Assembly (NCBI GenBank): GCA_018828205.1
Contig: JAHJWA010000087.1
Location: 1-16,836 of the forward strand
Direction of reading: 5' to 3'
Source: Alphaproteobacteria bacterium
Lineage (GTDB): Bacteria > Pseudomonadota > Alphaproteobacteria > Sphingomonadales > Sphingomonadaceae
Length of the DNA stretch: 16,836 nt
The position numbers and the translations under genes are program-made. Of the stretch, positions 5,817-13,598 are shown piece by piece (within the stretch, counting starts at the first letter, position 1; each line of letters starts with the position of its first letter). The notes under the pieces are model-generated. The model had not been told where the DNA came from. It ran no database searches and worked only from the letters and a program-made list of their open reading frames with translations.

Positions 5817-5841
5817 AAGAAAAACCCCGCCGGAGCGGGGT
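5817..5841 (-). terminator. Rho-independent terminator
   Basis: On the minus strand a perfect 7-bp stem (5841-5835 with 5830-5824) encloses a 4-nt loop and is followed by TTTTTCTT (5824-5817, its first base closing the stem). It ends transcripts of the exported-protein gene that stops at 5869 and isolates phaB from it. Confidence 0.85.
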
Positions 5842-5868
5842 CATCCTAGCGTCTGGCGGTGAAGCGGA

Positions 5869-6630
5869 TCAGAAGCGGAACTGGGTTCCGACATAGACCG
5901 CCTGATTATCCTCGAGCCCGTCGGTCAGCGGCGCGAGACGGTCGCGCTCCTGCGACAGGCGCACGCCCGCGGTCACATCAAGATTGCGCGTCACGCGGTA
6001 GGAGCCGCCGACATCGACGCTCTGTTCGCCGAGCGTTTCGAGCGGACGCGCGACGCGTCCGGCCGAGCCGTTCTGTTCGAATGCGATTCGCGGCTGAAGG
6101 CGGCTGGGCTTGCCTTCGGGCTGCGAGGGACGGAATTCGGCAAGGTCGGGCATCGCGATATCGCGTACGCCCGAAAGTCCGGCGGCGGGTTTGGGCGCCG
6201 ACTGGGTAAAGCCCTGATAACCGCGCGCGATGCCCAGATCGTAGCGGGTCGGCGCCAGCGCCAGCAGCGGCGCACCACGGCCCGCCTCGGTGACGCCCTG
6301 GATGGTGTTGCGTACCGAGATCGCCCGTGCGGTGGCGGGATCGACCCGAACCGCGACGGTCAGCGTGCGATCCTTGCGACCCGGCTTGACCGCCGGGGTG
6401 AAGCGCAAGGCATCGATTCCGACCGAGGATGCCAGTTCGCTCATCAGCGACGCATCCATTCCGGCAGGGGTGAAGGGCATGAATTCGAGATCGGCAGCCG
6501 ATTCGTTCACGGCGAGCGAATCGCCCACGACCGCGGAACCGGCAGAAGGAAGCGCGAGCGCCAGACCGGCACCGGCAAGCAAGGCGGCGGTGAGCCGCGC
6601 CTTTGCGCCAATACCCGTGCTGCGTTTCAT
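5869..6630 (-). CDS. Exported hypothetical protein, barrel-like C-terminus
   Basis: I do not recognise this 253-residue protein. Residues 1-33 form a clear Sec signal peptide: MKRSTGIGAKARLT, then a Leu/Ala-rich core, with likely cleavage after PSAGSA. The middle is rich in Pro, Ala and Arg without known motifs. The last 55 or so residues alternate like beta strands (GGSYRVTRNLDVTAGVRLSQ, then NQAVYVGTQFRF) and end in Phe, as outer-membrane barrel proteins do. I infer export to the periplasm with possible outer-membrane insertion. The ATG at 6630 has AGGGG ten bases upstream; an in-frame GTG at 6639 is the alternative start. A terminator follows. It stands alone between phaB and a long non-coding region. 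Confidence 0.8.
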   Translation of the reverse strand: MKRSTGIGAKARLTAALLAGAGLALALPSAGSAVVGDSLAVNESAADLEFMPFTPAGMDASLMSELASSVGIDALRFTPAVKPGRKDRTLTVAVRVDPATARAISVRNTIQGVTEAGRGAPLLALAPTRYDLGIARGYQGFTQSAPKPAAGLSGVRDIAMPDLAEFRPSQPEGKPSRLQPRIAFEQNGSAGRVARPLETLGEQSVDVGGSYRVTRNLDVTAGVRLSQERDRLAPLTDGLEDNQAVYVGTQFRF

Positions 6631-6956
6631 GCTCTTCACGCCCCTGTCAGTCTAATCGTGACGAAAATCCGTCTGTCTTTCGACCTGCTATTGACCATCC
6701 AGGCCGTGAACGGTTCCTGAAGCTGGCCCCTGGCGAGTCTCTCTCCATCCCGATTGATAGGAAGATGACAAAAGCAGGGCCAGCTTTTCCACAGCCGGAC
6801 CGTCACAAATTCGCGGACTGTTGCCGGCTCTCCACACTGATCGCTCCGAAACCCGCCATCACACCCCTCTGGCGGCCCAGGCAAATTCAGCGGCTATTCA
6901 GCGCCCGCGCTCCTATTCGGCAGGTCGCGGTTCCGCGTGACGACATGCGCCATCCC
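6631..6956. other. Non-coding region with inverted and direct repeats
   Basis: This is most of the longest gene-free stretch (6631-7011). I see no convincing gene here; the open frame at 6603-6983 lacks a ribosome site and resembles no protein family. It holds a 10-bp perfect inverted repeat, AAGCTGGCCC (6720-6729) and GGGCCAGCTT (6777-6786). It also holds two ATTCAGCG copies 11 bases apart (6885-6892 and 6896-6903), with a looser ATTCGGCA at 6915-6922. The promoter of the minus-strand gene at 6630 must lie here but I could not place it with confidence. Confidence 0.5.
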
Positions 6957-6984
6957 TTGCCCGTCGCGCCGGGGCGGCTATAGG
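6957..6984 (+). promoter_or_regulatory. Predicted promoter of the DUF3576-leuS operon
   Basis: TTGCCC (6957-6962) and TATAGG (6979-6984) are 16 bases apart. The start point would be near 6991, giving a leader of about 20 nt with AAGGA (7002-7006) five bases before the ATG at 7012. No other good promoter is visible before leuS, lptE or holA. Confidence 0.5.
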
Positions 6985-7011
6985 ACGCCATAAGACAGAC
7001 CAAGGACCAGC

Positions 7012-7464
7012 ATGACCCTTCATTCCGCAAGCCGCCGCTCCGCATTCCGCATCGCCACCGCCTTCGCCGCGGCGGCCACGCTGGCGGCCTGCGCCGGAAA
7101 CGAGCGTCCGACCGCCGATCTCGCCGCGGCGCAGGTCAACACCATCGGTGTCAATTCCTACCTCTGGCGCGCCGCGCTCGACGCGGTGAGCTTCGCGCCG
7201 CTGCTTCAGGCCGACAGCGCCGGCGGGGTCATCGTCACCGACTGGTACTCCAATCCGGCCAATCCGGGCGAGCGGGTGAAGCTCACCGTCTCGGTGCTCG
7301 ACACCGATCTGCGCGCCGATGCGCTGCGCGTCGCCGCGAGCCGCCAGGTCACCCAGGGTGGCGGCTGGGTCGAGGCGCCGGTTCAGGCCGCCACCGTCCA
7401 GAAGCTGGAAGACATCATCCTCACCAAGGCGCGCGAATTGCGCCGCGAGGCGATGCCCAGCTGA
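7012..7464 (+). CDS. DUF3576 family lipoprotein
   Basis: This 150-residue protein has a lipoprotein signal: an Arg-rich N-region, a hydrophobic Ala-rich core and the lipobox L24-A25-A26-C27. Cys27 should be lipidated after cleavage. The mature part carries the DUF3576 pattern: IGVNSYLWRAALDAVSFAPL, then a TDWYSNPANPGERVKLTVSV segment and a C-terminal LEDIILTKARELRREA helix. The function is unknown. The family often sits next to leuS and lptE in alphaproteobacteria, which hints at an envelope role, but that is context only. AAGGA precedes the ATG. leuS starts 77 bases downstream and appears to be in the same operon. Confidence 0.92.
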   Translation: MTLHSASRRSAFRIATAFAAAATLAACAGNERPTADLAAAQVNTIGVNSYLWRAALDAVSFAPLLQADSAGGVIVTDWYSNPANPGERVKLTVSVLDTDLRADALRVAASRQVTQGGGWVEAPVQAATVQKLEDIILTKARELRREAMPS

Positions 7465-7541
7465 TCGCGAAACCGCGAGACAGCCATCAAGACAACCAAG
7501 CCGGCGCCAGACCGCCGCGGCACGACAAAACAGGGGCGCCC

Positions 7542-10070
7542 ATGGCCGAGAGCACATTCGATCCGTCGCAGGCCGACGGACGCTGGCAGCGTGCATGGGA
7601 CGAGGCGCAGACCTTCCGCGCCGACAGCGCCTCGAACAAGCCCAAGAGCTATGTCCTCGAGATGTTCCCTTATCCCTCGGGGCGCATCCACATCGGTCAC
7701 GTCCGCAATTACACCATGGGCGACGTGCTGGCGCGCTACAAGCGGATGCGCGGGCACGAGGTGCTGCACCCGATGGGCTGGGACGCCTTCGGCATGCCCG
7801 CCGAGAACGCGGCGATGGAAAAGGGTGTCCACCCCGGCCAGTGGACCCGCGCCAATATCGAGCACATGAAGGCGCAGCTGAAGCGGCTCGGCTTCGCGCT
7901 CGACTGGAGCCGCGAACTGGCGACCTGCGAGCCCGAATATTACGGCCACGAACAGGCGCTGTTCCTCGACCTGTATGAGGCGGGCCTCGTCTATCGCAAG
8001 GAGAGCGAGGTCAATTGGGACCCGGTCGACCAAACTGTGCTGGCCAACGAGCAGGTGATCGACGGCAAGGGCTGGCGCTCGGGCGCCGAGATCGAGAAGC
8101 GCAAGCTGTCGCAGTGGTTTCTCAAGATCACGGATTTCGCCGAGGAACTGCTCGAGGGGCTGGGCGAGCTCGAACGCTGGCCCGACAAGGTCCGGCTGAT
8201 GCAGGAGAACTGGATCGGCAAATCGCAGGGGCTGGAGTTTGCTTTCGAACTCTCGACCGGCGAGCGGCTCGCGGTCTACACCACGCGGCCCGACACGATT
8301 TTCGGTGCGAGCTTCGTGGCGGTTGCGGCGGATCATCCGGTCGCGCAGGCCGCCGCGCAGGACGATCCGAGCGCAGGAGAGTTCATCGCTCTGTGCAAGC
8401 GTGGCGGGACCACCGCCGCCGAGCTCGACACCGCGGAGAAGCTGGGCTTCGACACCGGGGTGACCGCGCGCCATCCCTTCACCGGCGAGGCGCTGCCGGT
8501 CTATATCGCCAATTTCGTGCTGATGGATTACGGCACCGGGGCGATCATGGCGGTGCCCGGGCACGACCAGCGCGATTTCGAATTCGCGACCAAATACGGC
8601 CTGCCGATCCCGCGCGTGGTGGCGAACAGCATCGGCGAGGCGAGCGAGCCCTTCGGTGTCGGCGCCGAATCGGGCGAGGGCGTGCTGGTCAATTCGCGCT
8701 TCCTCGACGGCATGGGCGTGGATGAGGCCAAGGCCGAGGTGATCCGCCGCGCCCAAGACGAAGGCAGGGGCGAAGGCAAGACCGTCTGGCGGCTGCGCGA
8801 CTGGGGCGTCAGCCGCCAGCGCTATTGGGGGACGCCGATCCCCTTCATCCATTGCGAGGCCTGCGGCGTGGTCCCTGCATCCAAGGGCAGCCTGCCGATC
8901 ACCCTGCCCGAGGATGTCGATTTCCAGACTCCCGGCAATCCGCTCCAGCGCCACGAGGCCTGGAAACGCGTCGACTGCCCGCAATGCGGCGCCCCGGCCG
9001 CGCGCGAGACCGACACGCTCGACACTTTCGTCGACAGCTCCTGGTATTTCCTGCGCTTCGCCAGCCAGCCCGCCGACCGCCCGTTCGATCCGGCAGAGGT
9101 CGCACGCTGGCTCCCGGTCGAGCAGTATATCGGCGGGGTCGAGCACGCGATCCTGCACCTGCTCTACGCCCGCTTCTGGACCCGCGCGCTGCGGCGCATG
9201 GGCCGGCTCGAGGTCGCCGAACCCTTCGCCTCGCTGTTCACCCAAGGCATGGTGACGCACGAGACCTACGCGCGCCGCGATCCCCAGGACGGGCGGCAGA
9301 GCTTCTTCAGCCCCGAGGATGTCGAGCGCAGCTCGGATCGCGCGGTGCTCAAATCGGACGGCTTTCCGGTCGAGATCGGGCGCGTGGTCAAGATGTCGAA
9401 ATCGAAGAAGAACGTGGTCGACCCCGACACCATCGTCGAACGCCACGGCGCCGATGCGGTGCGCTGGTTCATGCTGTCGGACAGCCCGCCCGAGCGCGAC
9501 CTGCCGTGGTCCGACGCGGGGATCGAGGGCTGCGCGCGCTTCGTCCACCGGCTCTGGCGGTTGTTCGGGCAATTCGATGACGGCGCGCAAGGCCCCGAGG
9601 ACAAAGCGCTCGATCGCAAGACGCATCAGACCGTCGCCGCGGTGGCGAGCGATATCGAGGCGCTCGGCTTCAACAAGGCGGTCGCGCGAATCTACGAGCT
9701 GACCGGCGCGGTCGAAAAGTCCGCGTCCTCGCCCAGCCGCTCGCGCGCGATTCTCACGCTGGTGCAGCTGGTCGCGCCGATGATGCCGCATCTGGCGGAA
9801 GAGGCCTGGCACAGGCTCGGGCAAGACGGGCTGGTCGCCGATGCGGCCTGGCCCGAGGTCGATCCCGCGCTGCTGGTCGAGGACGAGGTCACCATCGCCA
9901 TCCAGCACATGGGCAAATTGCGCGACACGCTGAGCGCGCCCAAGGGCAGCTCCAAGGACGACCTCGAAGCGCTGGCGCTCGCCAGCGAGAAGGTCCAGCG
10001 CTCGATCGACGGCGCCACGATCCGCAAAGTGATTGTCGTCCCCGACCGTTTGGTGAATATCGTCACTTGA
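7542..10070 (+). CDS. leuS: Leucyl-tRNA synthetase
   Basis: This class I synthetase charges tRNA-Leu in the cytoplasm and edits mischarged products. The 842-residue protein is full length. It has HIGH at 50-53 inside PYPSGRIHIGHVRNYTMGD and KMSKS at 617-621. The CP1 editing domain carries TTRPDT (247-252) and Asp345 in HDQRD, matching E. coli numbering. A zinc-ribbon insertion has Cys438, Cys441, Cys479 and Cys482. The C-terminal anticodon-binding region includes APMMPHLAEEAWHRLG. The ATG at 7542 has AGGGG a few bases upstream. The stop TGA shares its A with the lptE ATG (TGATG), suggesting translational coupling. A long antisense open frame spans almost the whole gene but is a codon-usage shadow. 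Confidence 0.98.
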   Translation: MAESTFDPSQADGRWQRAWDEAQTFRADSASNKPKSYVLEMFPYPSGRIHIGHVRNYTMGDVLARYKRMRGHEVLHPMGWDAFGMPAENAAMEKGVHPGQWTRANIEHMKAQLKRLGFALDWSRELATCEPEYYGHEQALFLDLYEAGLVYRKESEVNWDPVDQTVLANEQVIDGKGWRSGAEIEKRKLSQWFLKITDFAEELLEGLGELERWPDKVRLMQENWIGKSQGLEFAFELSTGERLAVYTTRPDTIFGASFVAVAADHPVAQAAAQDDPSAGEFIALCKRGGTTAAELDTAEKLGFDTGVTARHPFTGEALPVYIANFVLMDYGTGAIMAVPGHDQRDFEFATKYGLPIPRVVANSIGEASEPFGVGAESGEGVLVNSRFLDGMGVDEAKAEVIRRAQDEGRGEGKTVWRLRDWGVSRQRYWGTPIPFIHCEACGVVPASKGSLPITLPEDVDFQTPGNPLQRHEAWKRVDCPQCGAPAARETDTLDTFVDSSWYFLRFASQPADRPFDPAEVARWLPVEQYIGGVEHAILHLLYARFWTRALRRMGRLEVAEPFASLFTQGMVTHETYARRDPQDGRQSFFSPEDVERSSDRAVLKSDGFPVEIGRVVKMSKSKKNVVDPDTIVERHGADAVRWFMLSDSPPERDLPWSDAGIEGCARFVHRLWRLFGQFDDGAQGPEDKALDRKTHQTVAAVASDIEALGFNKAVARIYELTGAVEKSASSPSRSRAILTLVQLVAPMMPHLAEEAWHRLGQDGLVADAAWPEVDPALLVEDEVTIAIQHMGKLRDTLSAPKGSSKDDLEALALASEKVQRSIDGATIRKVIVVPDRLVNIVT

Positions 10071-10582
10071 TGCGCCGCTTTGCCACCCTTTTCCCCGCGC
10101 TGGTCATCGCGCTGGCGCTGCCCGGCTGCGGGCTGCAGCCGATGTATGCCGGCGGCGGCAGCGGCGCGGTGGCGCAGGGGCTGGCGGCGGTCGAGGTCCC
10201 GGCGATCTCGGGGCGCGCGGGCTGGCTGGTGCGCAACGCGCTGGTCGACCGGCTCGGCGCTGCGGGTGAGGCGGCACCGCGCTACCGGCTCGATGTCAGG
10301 CTCGACGACCGGCTCGAAGGGCTCGGCGTGCTGGGCGACGACACGATCGGGCGCGAACGCCGCACCTTGCGCGCGCGCTACCAGCTGATCGACAGCGCCA
10401 CCGGTTCGATCCTGCTCGACGCCACCGCCGGATCGGACGCCGGGATCGACGTGGTCTCGAGCGAATACGCCACCATCGCCGCCGAGCAGACCGCGCTGGA
10501 AAACCTTGCGCGCGAGGTGGCCGACCGGATGGTGACCCGCATCGCGCTCACGCTGCGCGACGAGAATCAGGCGGCGCAGTGA
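10070..10582 (+). CDS. lptE: LPS-assembly lipoprotein LptE
   Basis: LptE is the outer-membrane lipoprotein that plugs the LptD barrel and helps insert lipopolysaccharide in the outer leaflet. The 170-residue protein begins MRRFATLFPALVIALALPGC, with the lipobox L17-P18-G19-C20. GLQPMYAGG follows, like the CGFRPLY segment common to alphaproteobacterial LptE. The remainder alternates charged and hydrophobic residues as expected of the LptE fold. The ATG overlaps the leuS stop by one base; a TTG one codon earlier is possible but less likely. holA follows after 10 bases. Sequence identity in this family is low, so the lipobox and gene order carry much of the weight. Confidence 0.88.
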   Translation: MRRFATLFPALVIALALPGCGLQPMYAGGGSGAVAQGLAAVEVPAISGRAGWLVRNALVDRLGAAGEAAPRYRLDVRLDDRLEGLGVLGDDTIGRERRTLRARYQLIDSATGSILLDATAGSDAGIDVVSSEYATIAAEQTALENLAREVADRMVTRIALTLRDENQAAQ

Positions 10583-10592
10583 GCGTGGGGCG

Positions 10593-11630
10593 GTGAAGGC
10601 GACGCAGCGCGATTTTGCGGCCAAGGCGCGGGGCGCGCTGGACACGGTCTCGATCTTCTTCTTCTGCGGTCCGGACGAGGCGGGCGCCTCGGCGGCGGCG
10701 CGCGATCTGGTGGCCATGCTCCCCGATCCGGGCGAGCGGGTCGAGCTCTCGGGCGGCGAACTGCGCTCGGACCCCGCCAAGCTCGGCGACGAGGCGCGCT
10801 CCTCGTCCTTGTTCGGTGACAGGCGCCACATCCTTGTGCGCGCCAATGGCGACGAGGCGCATGACGCGCTGCGCACGCTGACCGAGACCAGCGACATGGG
10901 GGCGGGCGAGGCCTGCCCGGTGCTGGTGTTCGCGACCGCGGCGACCGACAAGTCGCGCACCGCCAAGCTGCTGGAAAAGCGCAAGGATGCGCTGGTAACG
11001 ATGTTCTACCCGCCCGATCTCGCCTCGGTCACCCATGCGGTGCGCGCGATGGGCGATGGCGCGGGCGTCCAGTTCAGCGGCGGGCTGGCCGAGCGGATCG
11101 CGCGCGCCGCCAATCTCGACGTCCGGCTGGCGCAGTCGGAGATCGACAAGCTCGCGCTCTATCTCGATGCGACCCCGCAATCGCCCAAGCAGGTCGATGC
11201 GGCCGCGCTCGACGCGATCGGCGCGGTCAGCGACGAGGATGGTTTCATGTCGCTGGTCAATGCGGTGCTCTCGGGCGACCAGCCCAAGCTCGCCGCCGAG
11301 ATGGTGCGGATGCGCGAGATGGGGCTCAACCCGGTCGGGCTGCTGCTCGCCTTCGAACGCCGCGCCGCGCAGCTGGCGCGGATCGCGGCGCGGATCGGCC
11401 CGCGCGGCTCGTTCGAGGATCTGGGCAAGGGCGAGAAGGCGCAGCTCGGCATCTTCTTTCGCGAGGAACGCGAGATCCGCAACCAATATGCCTATTGGCG
11501 CGGCCCCCGGCTCGACCGTCTGACCACGCGGCTGGTCGAGCTGCACCGCGAATTGCTCGTCAACAGTCAGGCGGCGCATCTGCTGCTGGCGCAGGCGCTC
11601 ACCGGGATGGCGCGGCGGCCCCGCCGGTGA
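10593..11630 (+). CDS. holA: DNA polymerase III subunit delta
   Basis: HolA is the delta subunit of the clamp loader, which opens the beta sliding clamp during replication. The 345-residue protein is the usual length. It begins with an AAA+-like fold without a Walker A motif (TVSIFFFCGPDEAGASAAARDLV), as delta subunits do, and has the helical C-terminal collar domain (FERRAAQLARI, VELHRELLVNSQAAHLLLAQAL). The start is a GTG at 10593, preceded by GTGGGG, 10 bases after the lptE stop. The leuS-lptE-holA order is common in alphaproteobacteria and supports the call. It converges on lptA with a 25-base gap. Confidence 0.93.
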   Translation: MKATQRDFAAKARGALDTVSIFFFCGPDEAGASAAARDLVAMLPDPGERVELSGGELRSDPAKLGDEARSSSLFGDRRHILVRANGDEAHDALRTLTETSDMGAGEACPVLVFATAATDKSRTAKLLEKRKDALVTMFYPPDLASVTHAVRAMGDGAGVQFSGGLAERIARAANLDVRLAQSEIDKLALYLDATPQSPKQVDAAALDAIGAVSDEDGFMSLVNAVLSGDQPKLAAEMVRMREMGLNPVGLLLAFERRAAQLARIAARIGPRGSFEDLGKGEKAQLGIFFREEREIRNQYAYWRGPRLDRLTTRLVELHRELLVNSQAAHLLLAQALTGMARRPRR

Positions 11631-11638
11631 ATCGGCGC

Positions 11639-11655
11639 GCGCCGGTCTCCGGCGC
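11639..11655. terminator. Possible bidirectional hairpin between holA and lptA
   Basis: GCGCCGG (11639-11645) and CCGGCGC (11649-11655) form a perfect 7-bp stem with a TCT loop. It fills the gap between convergent holA and lptA and touches the lptA stop codon. Neither side has a T-run, so it would be a weak or Rho-assisted terminator, or only an RNA end protector. Confidence 0.35.
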
Positions 11656-12210
11656 CTAGCTTTCGGGGACCGAGAACGTCCCGCTGACCCGTCCGCCATC
11701 GCTGGTGGTGGTCTCGCCCGCTACCCCGGAAGAACCGCTGGCGCTGCCATCGACGCTCGATACACCGCTGACCAGATCGATAATCAGCCGTCCGCCGTTG
11801 AGCGTGTCGCTGCCGCGGCGCAGCCGGACATTGCCCGACAGGGTGATGATCCGGCGGTTGAAATCATAGACCGCGTTGTCGCCCGAGGCGGTCTCGCTGC
11901 CGCGCTGCACATTGACCCCGCCGGTCGCCATGATTCGCTGGATCCTGAGGCTGCCTGCATCGGTGTAATTGACCAGCGTGCGCGCCGCGGTCAGCTGCAG
12001 TCCGGCCTGGTCGATCACCACATTGCCCGAGAGCACCACGCGGTTCTGGCGGTCCTGCAGCTCGATCCGGTCGGCGGCGTAGTTCACGGGCGCGTTGGAA
12101 TTGTGCCCGGCGATCGCCTGCGCGTTGAGCTGGATCCCCGCCATCAGCGCCAGCGTGGCGGCGAAACCGCCGATCAGCCAGCGACGGGAGGTGGCAAACA
12201 GGTCGGTCAT
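11656..12210 (-). CDS. lptA: LPS transport periplasmic protein LptA (OstA-like)
   Basis: LptA forms the periplasmic bridge that carries lipopolysaccharide from the inner-membrane LptBFGC complex to outer-membrane LptDE. The 184-residue protein has a signal peptide (WLIGGFAATLALMAGIQLNA, likely cut near LNAQA). An OstA-type beta-jellyroll follows: DRIELQDRQNRVVLSGNVVI, later DNAVYDFNRRIITLSGNVRL and GGRLIIDLVSG. The final 35 or so residues are Ser/Gly/Thr-rich and probably disordered. The ATG at 12210 overlaps the lptC stop in a TGATG arrangement; the preceding in-frame GTG is less likely. It follows lptC in a minus-strand operon. No lptB follows; the next gene is convergent holA. Confidence 0.93.
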   Translation of the reverse strand: MTDLFATSRRWLIGGFAATLALMAGIQLNAQAIAGHNSNAPVNYAADRIELQDRQNRVVLSGNVVIDQAGLQLTAARTLVNYTDAGSLRIQRIMATGGVNVQRGSETASGDNAVYDFNRRIITLSGNVRLRRGSDTLNGGRLIIDLVSGVSSVDGSASGSSGVAGETTTSDGGRVSGTFSVPES

Positions 12211-12887
12211 CACGGCATCCTCAACAGGCCCGGCACCATGCGCAGGCGGGCATCGCCGACCAGCGCGACGGTGCGCGCCGCGAGATCGACTTCGAGACGG
12301 TTGGCGGAGAAGGTCCCCGCCGGGATGGCACCCGAGACGCCGCCGTTGCCGGCGACGCGCTGGGTATCGAGATCGATCCGGACATCGCGCAGCAGCATGC
12401 GATAGCCATCCGCCGCGGTCATCCGCATCGCGCCGGGCACGATCATGGTTTCGGCATCGATATCATAGGCGCCGCCGCCGGCATCGATCATCGCCGGACC
12501 CTCGGGCAACAGCAGCCGGGCCTCCATATCGTCCATCCGGACCACGCCCTCGACGCTCGATCGCTGCACCGCCTCCCCCGCGGTCAGCGAGAAGGGGCGG
12601 CTGCGGTCGTCCTGTCCGCGATACATCGCGTTGTCGACGCGCAGCCGTTCGTCGATCACCGCGACCTTGTTGCGGTCGAGCAGGAAGCTGACCTCGCCGC
12701 GCGGGCTGAGCGGGGTCACCACCATCAGCGCCGCGACCACGCCGACGCCGAGCGGGAGTGCGCGCGCGAGAAAGCCGACCAGCCGGTCGTGCGATCCGCC
12801 CGGCGCCGCGAAATGCTGGCGCTTGCTGCGCAGCGCTGCGGCTCGTCTGGTTTCTCTGCGCTGTTCGGGCCGGGGGGTGGTGACCAT
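12210..12887 (-). CDS. lptC: LPS export protein LptC
   Basis: LptC is the single-pass inner-membrane partner of LptBFG that passes lipopolysaccharide to LptA. The 225-residue protein has an Arg-rich cytoplasmic N-terminus (about 1-35), one transmembrane helix (about 36-60, including ARALPLGVGVVAALMVVTPL) and a periplasmic beta-rich domain. The periplasmic part contains NAMYRGQDDRSRPFSLTAGEAV, a typical LptC segment, and ends in repeating strands. The ATG at 12887 is 11 bases after the rnd stop, and GAGGT overlapping that stop is the ribosome site. Its stop overlaps the lptA start. Order and sequence agree. Confidence 0.93.
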   Translation of the reverse strand: MVTTPRPEQRRETRRAAALRSKRQHFAAPGGSHDRLVGFLARALPLGVGVVAALMVVTPLSPRGEVSFLLDRNKVAVIDERLRVDNAMYRGQDDRSRPFSLTAGEAVQRSSVEGVVRMDDMEARLLLPEGPAMIDAGGGAYDIDAETMIVPGAMRMTAADGYRMLLRDVRIDLDTQRVAGNGGVSGAIPAGTFSANRLEVDLAARTVALVGDARLRMVPGLLRMP

Positions 12888-12898
12888 GCGCTGCGACC

Positions 12899-13516
12899 TC
12901 AGGCGTGGCTGAAGATGTCGTGTTCGGGCCAGCCGGCAATGTCGAGACGCGCGCGGGTGGGCAGGAAGTCGAAACAGGCCTGCGCAATGTCGCTGCGCCC
13001 TTCGCGCTCGAGCCGCTTCTGCAGTTCTTCGCGCAGCCGGTGCAAATAGCGCACGTCCGAAGCGGCGTAATCGCGCTGCGCTTCGCTCAGCACCGGGCCG
13101 CCCCAGTCGGAGCTCTGCTGCTGCTTGGAGAGGTTCTCGCTAAGCAATTCGTCGACCAGGTTCTTGAGCCCGTGGCGGTCGGTATAGGTGCGCACCAGCT
13201 TGCTGGCGATCTTGGTGCAGAACACCGGCGCCGCCATTACGCCCAGATAATATTCGATCGCCGCGAGATCGAAGCGGGCGAAGTGATAGAGCTTCACCCG
13301 GTTGGGATCGGCGAGGATCGCCTTGAGAACGGGCGCATCATAGGTGCTGTCGGGTCCGAAGCGGACCAGATGCTCGTCCTTGCCGCCATCGCTGATCTGG
13401 ACCAGGCACAGCCGGTCGCGCGGCGTGATGAGGCCCATGGTCTCGGTGTCGATCGCGATCGCGCCATCGCCGAGCACGCCTTCGGGGAGGTCTTCTTCAT
13501 GAAAATGTACAGTCAT
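12899..13516 (-). CDS. rnd: Short ribonuclease D-type 3'-5' exonuclease
   Basis: This is a 205-residue DEDDy 3'-5' exonuclease made of the catalytic domain only, without the helicase-and-RNase-D C-terminal (HRDC) domains of E. coli RNase D; this short form is common in alphaproteobacteria. Catalytic residues are visible: Asp23 and Glu25 in AIDTETMGL, Asp83 in HFARFDLAAIEYYLG, and Tyr150 with Asp154 in YAASDVRYL. The likely role is trimming of stable RNA precursors in the cytoplasm. The ATG at 13516 gives MTVHFHEEDLP; the open frame runs back to 13711 but the extra part overlaps the divergent ung gene and is unlike the family. It heads the rnd-lptC-lptA operon. Confidence 0.92.
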   Translation of the reverse strand: MTVHFHEEDLPEGVLGDGAIAIDTETMGLITPRDRLCLVQISDGGKDEHLVRFGPDSTYDAPVLKAILADPNRVKLYHFARFDLAAIEYYLGVMAAPVFCTKIASKLVRTYTDRHGLKNLVDELLSENLSKQQQSSDWGGPVLSEAQRDYAASDVRYLHRLREELQKRLEREGRSDIAQACFDFLPTRARLDIAGWPEHDIFSHA

Positions 13517-13568
13517 ATGGCGATGGGCCTTAGGCGCATTGGGGATTGGTGGAAAGGCCTGCTGGCGA

Positions 13569-13584
13569 GCGGGGCCGACCCCGC
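13569..13584. repeat. Palindrome in the rnd-ung promoter region
   Basis: GCGGGG (13569-13574) and CCCCGC (13579-13584) form a perfect 6-bp inverted repeat with a CCGA loop. It lies in the 82-base spacer between divergent rnd and ung, 14 bases before the ung ATG. It could be an operator or a leader hairpin. No clear promoter boxes were found on either strand. Confidence 0.35.
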
Positions 13585-13598
13585 CTAGCGTAGCGGGC

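Noticed and set aside
6690..6717. GGAAC on the minus strand (6717-6713) as an EcfG -35 box for the exported-protein gene.
   Set aside because: No CGTT at 16-17 bases downstream; the sequence there reads GGTCA.
7465..7478. Small hairpin TCGCG-AAAC-CGCGA between the DUF3576 gene and leuS as an attenuator.
   Set aside because: Only 5 bp, with no T-run and no leader peptide or T-box features.
7383..9908. An 841-codon open frame antisense to leuS.
   Set aside because: It mirrors leuS codon bias in GC-rich DNA, its translation is low-complexity and resembles no family, and leuS is unambiguous.
9692..11699. Long minus-strand frames (9692-10984 and 10548-11699) opposite lptE and holA.
   Set aside because: They cross several plus-strand genes with clear signatures and have no ribosome sites or recognisable motifs.
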